In this document: positions 1 through 3,575 of the stretch, one piece after another
Layout: every line of letters begins with the position of its first letter
Position numbering within the stretch: position 1 is the first letter of the stretch
Assembly (NCBI GenBank): GCA_030616195.1
Contig: JAUWXW010000115.1
Coordinates: forward strand, 1 to 6,008
From: Chloroflexota bacterium
GTDB lineage: Bacteria > Chloroflexota > Dehalococcoidia > RBG-13-53-26
Direction: 5' to 3'
Length of the DNA stretch: 6,008 nt
The notes under the pieces: model-generated
The model's database searches: none
The model's input: the letters and a program-made list of their open reading frames with translations, nothing else
Told to the model about the DNA's origin: nothing
Position numbers and translations under genes: made by a program

Positions 1-109
1 TAACGTTCACCACTGCAGGCGCACTCCCCGTATCAGCTGCCATAACTGGGACCGCCATGGCCATTACGAGCACCATCGCTAACGCTAAGCTGATAAGTAC
101 CTTCTTCAT
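1..109 (-). CDS. Secreted or envelope protein, 5' end only (signal peptide)
   Basis: Only the first 36 codons are in the window; the gene runs off the left edge. The peptide starts MKKVLISLALAMVLVMAMAV and continues PVMAADTGSAP. This is a textbook Sec signal peptide: KK at the N terminus, a hydrophobic core at about residues 4-20, and a likely signal peptidase I site after V-M-A (residues 22-24). The mature part begins Ala-Asp-Thr-Gly-Ser. The start at 109 has a strong Shine-Dalgarno (AGGAGG at 118-123, 8 nt spacing). A second in-frame ATG lies 21 codons upstream at 172, also with a good ribosome binding site, so the true start is ambiguous; a signal peptide beginning at 109 is the more conventional reading. 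The gene lies downstream of an array of TTTACC-like boxes, which suggests control by the neighbouring response regulator. The function of the mature protein cannot be told from this fragment. Confidence 0.8.
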   Translation of the reverse strand, partial: MKKVLISLALAMVLVMAMAVPVMAADTGSAPAVVNV

Positions 110-172
110 TCCTTTCGCCTCCTTTCCTGTTTGATTTCTTAGACTGTTGGTGAATTTCTCTATCTTTCCCAT
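110..172 (-). other. Alternative in-frame upstream start extending the secreted protein by 21 codons
   Basis: An ATG at 172 is in frame with the ATG at 109 with no stop between. It encodes a polar 21-residue extension (MGKIEKFTNSLRNQTGKEAKG) ahead of the signal peptide. It has its own Shine-Dalgarno, AAGGAG at about 182-187, roughly 9 nt from the ATG. The AGGAGG serving the downstream start lies inside this reading frame (Lys-Glu-Ala). Either this is the real start and gives a signal peptide with a long charged n-region, or the two starts give two protein forms, or the upstream one is a spurious or leader-type start. Confidence 0.4.
118..123 (-). promoter_or_regulatory. Ribosome binding site AGGAGG for the start at 109
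   Basis: This is a perfect AGGAGG core on the minus strand, 8 nt before ATG 109. It supports 109 as an efficient translation start even though the reading frame stays open upstream. Confidence 0.75.
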
Positions 173-226
173 TCTTCTGTCTCCTTTCTAGATTTGTGTT
201 TTCCTTTCGACCTTTTTTTCTTTCTG

Positions 227-253
227 ATAATCAGCTTACCACCCCAAGGTCAA
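227..253 (-). promoter_or_regulatory. Tentative weak promoter for the secreted-protein gene
   Basis: On the minus strand TTGACC (248-253) could be a -35 element. GATTAT (227-232) is a 4/6 match to TATAAT at a short 15-bp spacing. The -35 coincides with the last box of the direct-repeat array. A poor core promoter overlapping activator boxes is the usual picture for an activator-dependent promoter, but the -10 is weak and its exact position is uncertain. Confidence 0.3.
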
Positions 254-330
254 AATCCGGGTCAATAAAGTAAACAGCGGGGTAGACGGTGGGTAAATAT
301 TGGGTAAAAGAAAGTAAACATCCGGTAAAC
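248..330 (-). promoter_or_regulatory. Array of eight ~11-bp direct repeats (TTTACC-type boxes), probable response-regulator binding region
   Basis: Reading the minus strand from 330 down, seven-base units occur at 324-330 GTTTACC, 313-319 GTTTACT, 303-309 TTTTACC, 292-298 ATTTACC, 281-287 GTCTACC, 269-275 GTTTACT, 260-266 ATTGACC and 248-254 TTTGACC. The steps are 11, 10, 11, 11, 12, 9 and 12 bp (mean 10.9), so all boxes face the same side of the helix. OmpR/PhoB-family regulators bind head-to-tail on direct repeats with this period; the Bacillus PhoP box, TTAACA-like units about 5 bp apart, is a close parallel. The array lies upstream of the secreted-protein gene and just downstream of an OmpR/PhoB-type regulator gene. 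The repeats are seen directly; binding by that regulator is inferred. Confidence 0.7.
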
Positions 331-342
331 ATTCCTGTGGGA

Positions 343-358
343 GAGCCCTTCCGGGCTC
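343..358. repeat. Short palindrome, GAGCCC-TTCC-GGGCTC
   Basis: A 6-bp perfect G+C-rich stem with a 4-base loop lies at the edge of the non-coding block that separates the response-regulator gene from the box array. No T-tract follows on either strand, so it is not a convincing terminator. It is probably part of a dispersed intergenic repeat. Confidence 0.5.
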
Positions 359-366
359 GATAGGGG

Positions 367-397
367 AAAAATCGGTCAGTCGCCTCAGGCGACTGAC
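367..397 (-). terminator. Candidate rho-independent terminator, minus strand
   Basis: A perfect 10-bp inverted repeat (GTCAGTCGCC at 375-384, its complement at 388-397) has a 3-base loop. On the minus strand it is followed by CGA and then five T (367-371). This would stop transcription coming from the response-regulator side before it reaches the box array. The three bases between stem and T-run make it slightly less than ideal, and it could instead be a palindromic repeat unit. Confidence 0.5.
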
Positions 398-412
398 ACG
401 CACCTAACCGCT

Positions 413-431
413 CTCCCTCCCCTGGAGGGAG
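413..431. repeat. Palindrome CTCCCTCC-CCT-GGAGGGAG
   Basis: An 8-bp perfect polypyrimidine/polypurine stem with a 3-base loop lies among several other hairpins. No T-tract is present. Such C/T-rich hairpins after a CACCTAACC-like sequence (as at 401-409) resemble dispersed non-coding repeats seen in many environmental bacterial genomes; that comparison is from memory. Confidence 0.45.
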
Positions 432-441
432 GGAGTCAGAG

Positions 442-483
442 GGAGGTCTCCGAAGGCGACTCGCTCGACAGAGTCGACTCTGG
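442..483 (+). repeat. Dispersed repeat, copy A (inverted partner at 4720-4761)
   Basis: Starting GGAGGTCTCC, this 42-base stretch aligns without gaps to the reverse complement of 4720-4761 at about 31 of 42 positions by hand. The first 10 bases are identical and the AGGCG(A/G)CTC block matches at 8 of 9. It ends in a local palindrome, GAGTCGACTC (471-480). It is a member of a dispersed intergenic repeat family. Confidence 0.5.
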
Positions 484-510
484 CGACCATGACCAGCCCC
501 AGCCCTGCCC

Positions 511-544
511 CAAGAAAAGAGGTCGGGGCTTTTTGCCCCGACCT
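511..544 (-). terminator. Rho-independent terminator after the response-regulator gene
   Basis: A perfect 10-bp stem (AGGTCGGGGC at 520-529, its complement at 535-544) has a 5-base loop. On the minus strand it is followed by a T-rich tail, TCTTTTCTT (512-520). It lies about 70 nt beyond the stop codon of the minus-strand regulator gene, as expected for its transcript end. Confidence 0.8.
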
Positions 545-613
545 AAGTTATGACTACTTGGATTCAGAGTATGTTCAGGGTTCAGCTATTCGAAGTTCGG
601 ACTTGGTAAGACA

Positions 614-1306
614 CTAGTCCCGGCCGACGAACTTGTAGCCCACCCCCCGTTCACTGAGAATCATCCTGGGGTGCCGGGGGTCTTCCTCCAGCTTGTCCCT
701 CAGGCGCTGGATATATACCTTGATGTACTCAGTTTCCGCCGTGTACTCCGAGCCCCATACCCTTTCCAGGAGCAGTTGGTTAGACTGTACCCTGCCTTCA
801 TTCCTTACTAGCTGGCACAGCAAATTATATTCACTGGGAGTCAGCTTTACCAGTTTATTCCCAATACTTACTTCATGGGCATCAAAGTCAACCCTCAGCT
901 TCCCCCTGATGAAGGCCTTCTCGCCAGGCTGCGGTTCAAACATTTGGGTGCGGCGGATCACAGCTCTCACTCGAGCCAAGAACTCGGCCAGGGCAAAAGG
1001 CTTGACAACATAGTCATCAGCACCCATCTCCAGTCCCTTCACCTTATCCACCTCCTCACCCCTTACGGTGAGGATGATCAGCGGCACGCTGGAGAAGCTG
1101 CGGATCTGCTGGAGTACATCAAGCCCCTCCATATCGGGCAACCCAAGGTCCAGGATGACAATGTCAGGGAACTCTGACCCCGCTAGCTCCAGCCCTTTCT
1201 CACCCTCCGACGCAGAGATCAATTCCGCCCCGGGCCACCTCAGCTCAAAGCATAAACCCACGGACTGTACGATCTCGGGATTATCCTCGATTACCAGGAC
1301 TTTCAC
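614..1306 (-). CDS. OmpR/PhoB-family response regulator (REC + winged helix)
   Basis: A 230-residue DNA-binding response regulator of normal family length. The receiver domain occupies about residues 1-118 with all key residues: acidic pair E7-D8, phospho-acceptor D53 (DLGLPD), T80 and K102 (KPF). The C-terminal winged-helix domain (about 130-227) shows the typical LTPSEYNLL start and the RLRDKL...RGVGYKF ending. Overall it resembles the KdpE/MtrA type, but the regulon cannot be read from the protein. The start is GTG (1304-1306) with GGAG at 1316-1319, 9 nt away. It has its own promoter-like sequence (TATAAT at 1342-1347) and a terminator at 511-544. The kinase-like gene lies 126 bp upstream on the same strand, so they are probably partners. 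Phosphorylation should promote dimer binding to direct repeats, and the array at 248-330 is the obvious candidate target. Family certain; targets inferred. Confidence 0.93.
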   Translation of the reverse strand: MKVLVIEDNPEIVQSVGLCFELRWPGAELISASEGEKGLELAGSEFPDIVILDLGLPDMEGLDVLQQIRSFSSVPLIILTVRGEEVDKVKGLEMGADDYVVKPFALAEFLARVRAVIRRTQMFEPQPGEKAFIRGKLRVDFDAHEVSIGNKLVKLTPSEYNLLCQLVRNEGRVQSNQLLLERVWGSEYTAETEYIKVYIQRLRDKLEEDPRHPRMILSERGVGYKFVGRD

Positions 1307-1341
1307 TTTCTCATCTCCACATCAAGTATATTGCTCTCCAC

Positions 1342-1370
1342 ATTATATACGATGGCATCACTTTTGGTAA
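1342..1370 (-). promoter_or_regulatory. Promoter of the response-regulator gene
   Basis: On the minus strand a perfect TATAAT -10 (1342-1347) lies 17 bp from TTACCA (1365-1370, 4/6 match to TTGACA). The predicted start near 1335 gives a leader of about 30 nt ending at the GGAG site. The regulator could therefore be transcribed independently of the kinase-like gene upstream. Confidence 0.55.
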
Positions 1371-1383
1371 TCCCTATGATTAC
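1367..1383. promoter_or_regulatory. Inverted repeat GTAATC-N5-GATTAC over the -35 of the regulator promoter
   Basis: Perfect 6-bp half-sites separated by 5 bp overlap the upstream edge of the proposed -35 element at 1365-1370. The position suits a repressor or autoregulatory operator. The inverted symmetry differs from the direct-repeat array at 248-330, so a different protein would be expected to bind. Confidence 0.35.
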
Positions 1384-1385
1384 TC

Positions 1386-1420
1386 AAAAAGGCGGCCAAA
1401 TAATGAAATCGGAAGCCTTT
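1386..1420 (-). terminator. Weak terminator-like inverted repeat after the kinase-like gene
   Basis: AAAGGC (minus strand of 1415-1420) pairs with GCCTTT (1388-1393) across a 21-base loop, and the run of T ends at 1386. It is 13 bp beyond the kinase stop codon. The long loop makes it weak; it may only attenuate read-through into the regulator gene. Confidence 0.25.
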
Positions 1421-1432
1421 CCTCCTCTTCCC

Positions 1433-2533
1433 CTATTGCTTTTGGCTCAATGGACCCTCCACCGGGGGTAGGGTGAAGCCGAAAACGTTGCCTTGCTGTG
1501 TATTACTATCTACCCACATCTTGCCGCCATGAAGGGCTATCAGATGCCTGGAGAGGGCCAGCCCCAAGCCTAGCCTGGCGAGCTGTCGCTTGTCTGTCTC
1601 AATACGATGATAGGGATAGGATAAAGGCTTCAGTACCTCCTGGGGAATGGCTGGAGCGCTGTCCTGAATCTCGACCAGCAGACCGGCTTCCTGTTTCCTG
1701 GCCCGCAGGACGATTCTACCCCCTGAAGGAGTAAACTTGCTGGCAATGGCCAGCAGTTCGGTCACTATCTGCTCCACCCGATACTCGTCGATCTGGGCTA
1801 AGGGAAGGGGTTCAACTACTTCCAGGCTGAGAGACTGTCCATTGGCCTGGATGCTGGGGTGCACCGTAGCCACTGCCTTTTGCAGCACAGGACCGGGGTC
1901 TACGACACCCAGTTGTAGCTGGTAGTCCCCCACTCGTAGCTTCGCCAGGTCCAGCAGGTCTTGAACCCAGCTATCTATCCTTCGGGCGCTATGGGCAATG
2001 TTATCTGCCAGCGTGGAAAGGGTCTCCTGTGAGTCCTGGGGGATTTCGTCAGCCAGCAGATTGACTGACAATAGTATGGACGTAAGCGGGCTTCTAAGCT
2101 CATGGGCTATGGCGGAGATCAACTTCATCCTCTCCCTGTCCTGCTCCTCCAACTCGAGTTGCTGCTTCTCCAGAGCTTTTTGGGTGGTCTGCAGCAATTC
2201 ATCCAGGTTTGGCGGTTTGGCAAGACAAGCGAAAGCTCCTTCCTGCACCGCCTTCATGATGACCTGTGCGGTGACGTTGCTACCGAGAATGATACCTTTT
2301 GTGGCAGGATGAATCTCTTTGAGTCTTCGCAGCAGCTCGACGCCTTCCACGTCAGGAAGTTGCACGTCCAGCAGCGCCACGTGGAAGAATCTCGCCTCGG
2401 CTTTGGCTTCCGCTTCTCCACCCGTCCTGGCCTTCTCCACCCGGTAGCCACCCTTTGCCTCAAGCACCTCGCCAAGGGACTGGCAGAGCTGCTCATCTTC
2501 TATCACGATCAGGACGCTGGCTTCCTCACCCAT
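1433..2533 (-). CDS. Soluble REC-HisKA-HATPase protein (atypical hybrid histidine kinase)
   Basis: 366 residues, with no transmembrane segment and no PAS or GAF sensor. Residues 5-120 are a receiver domain: E12-D13, phospho-acceptor D56 (LDVQLPD), K106 (KPP). The usual Thr/Ser after the fourth strand appears to be G84. A charged, probably coiled segment (about 118-137) leads into a HisKA domain with an intact H-box, AHELRSP (His144). The ATPase domain (about 210-358) is degenerate. The N-box reads ELLAIASKF, so both usual Asn positions are Glu259 and Ile263. The G1 box reads DSAPAI, keeping Asp291 but with Ala at both Gly positions. G2 is partly kept (LGLGLAL, 321-327). ATP binding may be weak or lost. 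Input may come from another kinase phosphorylating D56. Start ATG 2533 has AGGAG at 2544-2548. The response-regulator gene follows 126 bp downstream. Architecture is certain; catalytic activity is doubtful. Confidence 0.88.
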   Translation of the reverse strand: MGEEASVLIVIEDEQLCQSLGEVLEAKGGYRVEKARTGGEAEAKAEARFFHVALLDVQLPDVEGVELLRRLKEIHPATKGIILGSNVTAQVIMKAVQEGAFACLAKPPNLDELLQTTQKALEKQQLELEEQDRERMKLISAIAHELRSPLTSILLSVNLLADEIPQDSQETLSTLADNIAHSARRIDSWVQDLLDLAKLRVGDYQLQLGVVDPGPVLQKAVATVHPSIQANGQSLSLEVVEPLPLAQIDEYRVEQIVTELLAIASKFTPSGGRIVLRARKQEAGLLVEIQDSAPAIPQEVLKPLSYPYHRIETDKRQLARLGLGLALSRHLIALHGGKMWVDSNTQQGNVFGFTLPPVEGPLSQKQ

Positions 2534-2700
2534 GCTTTCCTGGCTCCTGTTCCACTGTTCGGCACTGTGGCAAAAAGGGACATCTCGTTCCGCACCTGTT
2601 CTCCCCTCTATCCTGCCGTCGCGCTTTCCGATGGCTCAACAGGCGATCGCCAAACCCAGGATCAACTTCCTGTTCCTGAGGTTACTAGACCACTCCTAAC
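2534..2700 (-). other. Leader of about 165 nt ahead of the kinase-like gene
   Basis: This is the stretch between the predicted transcription start near 2700 and ATG 2533. In the kinase frame no ATG, GTG or TTG precedes 2533 before the TGA at 2636-2638, so the leader is not missed coding sequence. It holds a perfect GGCGATCGCC palindrome (2642-2651) and a GCC/TCG...CGA/GGC imperfect hairpin just downstream. I see no riboswitch class I can name. Confidence 0.35.
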
Positions 2701-2706
2701 GTCTAC

Positions 2707-2735
2707 ATTACATAGGATTTATCACCGCTTGTCAA
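2707..2735 (-). promoter_or_regulatory. Promoter of the kinase-like gene
   Basis: On the minus strand a perfect TTGACA (2730-2735) is followed after 17 bp by TGTAAT (2707-2712, 5/6 match to TATAAT). This is the best sigma-70-type promoter in the window and points at the kinase-like gene, leaving a leader of about 165 nt. Confidence 0.65.
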
Positions 2736-2787
2736 GGCCTACAAAGGGGCTGGCAACCCACAGAGACCGTGACCTGAGCAAACGGGC

Positions 2788-2811
2788 AGGTTGACCGACG
2801 TCGGTCAACCT
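2788..2811. promoter_or_regulatory. Perfect 24-bp palindrome, probable operator
   Basis: The half-site AGGTTGACCGAC is followed directly by its reverse complement with no spacer, centred between 2799 and 2800. GGG/CCC flanks extend the symmetry by 3 bp beyond one mismatch. Perfect symmetry without a loop or T-tract suits a dimeric regulator (TetR-type sites often look like this) better than a terminator. It lies about 53 bp upstream of the kinase promoter -35 and about 190 bp upstream of the arsR -35. No TetR-like gene is in the window. Confidence 0.55.
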
Positions 2812-2857
2812 ACCCCGATGTTAGACTTAGGCTCGTGGCAGCAAACTTCGGGAAACC

Positions 2858-2989
2858 TTAACGAGACAGCACTGCCTCTTCTTTATTGGCAAAGACAATG
2901 CTATCCCCTCTGGCATCGACGGCGACCTTTTGGGTAACACTTTTTTTGAGGCAACGATACCACTTCCGGTAACATTTATTATGAGTCAA
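2858..2989 (-). CDS. Doubtful small ORF (43 codons, TTG start) or gene remnant
   Basis: The minus strand is open from a TAG near 3026 down to TAA at 2858-2860. From a TTG at 2989 it would encode about 43 residues; the last part reads SVTQKVAVDARGDSIVFANK then EEAVLSR, a composition like real protein. The N-terminal part is Lys/Tyr/Cys/Trp-rich. There is no clear ribosome binding site or ATG, and the upstream part overlaps the arsR promoter, so it may be a decayed gene end or chance. I recognise no family. Confidence 0.2.
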   Translation of the reverse strand: MTHNKCYRKWYRCLKKSVTQKVAVDARGDSIVFANKEEAVLSR

Positions 2990-2995
2990 TTCGCT

Positions 2996-3008
2996 CGGTT
3001 GACAACCG
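2996..3008. promoter_or_regulatory. Inverted repeat CGGTTG-A-CAACCG over the arsR -35
   Basis: A perfect 6-bp inverted repeat around one central base contains the arsR -35 hexamer TTGACA. It shares GGTTGAC with the 24-bp palindrome at 2788-2811. It could be a second control point on arsR, or only coincidence with the -35. Confidence 0.3.
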
Positions 3009-3027
3009 TGTTGAGACCCGTTAGACT
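2999..3027 (+). promoter_or_regulatory. arsR promoter
   Basis: A perfect TTGACA -35 (2999-3004) with 17-bp spacing precedes TAGACT (3022-3027, 4/6 match). Transcription would start near 3034, at the edge of the ATATGCGCATAT palindrome, giving a leader of about 32 nt before arsR. Confidence 0.55.
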
Positions 3028-3035
3028 ATAAGCAG

Positions 3036-3047
3036 ATATGCGCATAT
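3036..3047. promoter_or_regulatory. Candidate ArsR operator ATATGCGCATAT
   Basis: A perfect 12-bp palindrome sits at the predicted arsR transcription start and just before the weak AAGG ribosome binding site (3048-3051). AT-rich palindromes at this position are typical of ArsR/SmtB autoregulation: the repressor would block RNA polymerase until metalloid binds. A related but imperfect site lies before acr3 at 3453-3472. Confidence 0.55.
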
Positions 3048-3065
3048 AAGGTTAAGACTGTAACT

Positions 3066-3425
3066 ATGCGTGAATTGGTGAAAGCCTTCAAGGCCCTGTC
3101 GGACGAGACCAGGCTCAGGATCCTGAACCTCCTTCTGGAAAGGGAGTGCTGTGTCTGCGAGGTGATGCAGGCGCTGGAAATCTCGCAGACCAGGGCTTCC
3201 CGCAACTTGAGCGCCCTCTACGATGCCGGTTTGCTCAAGCTGAGGAAAGATGGCCTCTGGTCGCTATACTCAATAGATCAGGAAGCGATGAAGGAATACT
3301 TCTCCGACCTGGTCAAGGCGGTAAGGAAGGGACTGGAAGGCAACCAGGCCGTGGCACTGGACAGGGTGCGTCTTGAGAAAAGTGAGCGCGTTGGCCCTGG
3401 CTGCGCCACGCAGCGCAGTCGGTAA
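3066..3425 (+). CDS. arsR: ArsR-family metalloid-responsive repressor
   Basis: 119 residues, the normal length for ArsR/SmtB winged-helix repressors. The start is typical (FKALSDETRLRILNLL, 8-23). The metal-binding region reads ECCVCEV (27-33), with Cys28, Cys29 and Cys31, where classical ArsR has CVC plus a third Cys two turns on; here that later position is Met34. The recognition helix is SQTRASRNLSALYDAGLL (40-57), and the wing follows with RKDGLWSLYSI. An extra Cys113 lies in a basic C-terminal tail and could supply another ligand. Start ATG 3066 has only a weak AAGG site 14 nt upstream. acr3 follows 150 bp downstream on the same strand, so the likely effector is arsenite or antimonite. 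Autoregulation is suggested by the palindrome at 3036-3047. Family is clear; the ligand is inferred from the neighbour. Confidence 0.92.
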   Translation: MRELVKAFKALSDETRLRILNLLLERECCVCEVMQALEISQTRASRNLSALYDAGLLKLRKDGLWSLYSIDQEAMKEYFSDLVKAVRKGLEGNQAVALDRVRLEKSERVGPGCATQRSR

Positions 3426-3452
3426 AACAGGTGTCCTTTTTTTTCGGCGCTT

Positions 3453-3472
3453 ATATGCCTTATTGCGCATTT
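3453..3472. promoter_or_regulatory. Possible second, imperfect ArsR operator before acr3
   Basis: ATATGC (3453-3458) and GCATTT (3467-3472) form an imperfect inverted repeat. The TGCGCAT core (3464-3470) is also in the site at 3036-3047. It lies between arsR and acr3, so it could tune acr3 separately, but I see no good promoter beside it. Confidence 0.3.
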
Positions 3473-3511
3473 AGGCAACTAAACCGGGGAGAAGCGAGCA
3501 AAAGTGCCACA

Positions 3512-3539
3512 AGGTTCTTCGTTGCGCTCAGAATGACAG
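3512..3539. repeat. Dispersed repeat of the GTCATTCTGAGCG...GAAGAACC type
   Basis: On the minus strand this reads CTGTCATTCTGAGCGCAACG then AAGAACC. From memory, close relatives of this string are scattered between genes in many unrelated bacterial genomes. It is a non-coding repeat inserted between arsR and acr3, and helps explain the unusually long 150-bp gap inside the unit. Confidence 0.5.
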
Positions 3540-3560
3540 CCAGGATTATCGGACGACCTC

Positions 3561-3569
3561 AAAAGGAGG
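3561..3569 (+). promoter_or_regulatory. Strong ribosome binding site of acr3 (AAAAGGAGG)
   Basis: A full AAGGAGG core lies 6 nt before ATG 3576 and fixes the start. It is much stronger than the arsR site, so the pump should be translated at a higher rate than its repressor. Confidence 0.8.
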
Positions 3570-3575
3570 CCAGAC

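Noticed and set aside
248..330. CRISPR or tandem satellite repeat
   Set aside because: Units are only about 7 conserved bases with 4-bp gaps, far too short for CRISPR; the 11-bp helical period fits protein boxes.
2580..2651. Riboswitch in the kinase leader (a GAAAG...GCGACGGC stretch recalls cyclic-di-GMP aptamers)
   Set aside because: The resemblance covers only a few bases, and the surrounding conserved helices and core sequence are not recognisable.
2102..2794. A 230-codon plus-strand open frame opposite the kinase-like gene
   Set aside because: It lies mostly antisense to the REC-HisKA gene, shows no family motif, and its composition is that of a shadow frame; the minus-strand reading has clear domains.
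2818..2940. Small plus-strand ORF starting MLDLGSWQQ
   Set aside because: It has no ribosome binding site and a Trp/Arg/Pro-rich, non-protein-like ending; it is probably chance.
3400..3444. Intrinsic terminator after arsR (GCTGCG-CCA-CGCAGC hairpin and the later 8-T run)
   Set aside because: The stem lies inside the arsR coding end and is more than 20 nt from the T-run, so the two parts do not form a normal terminator.
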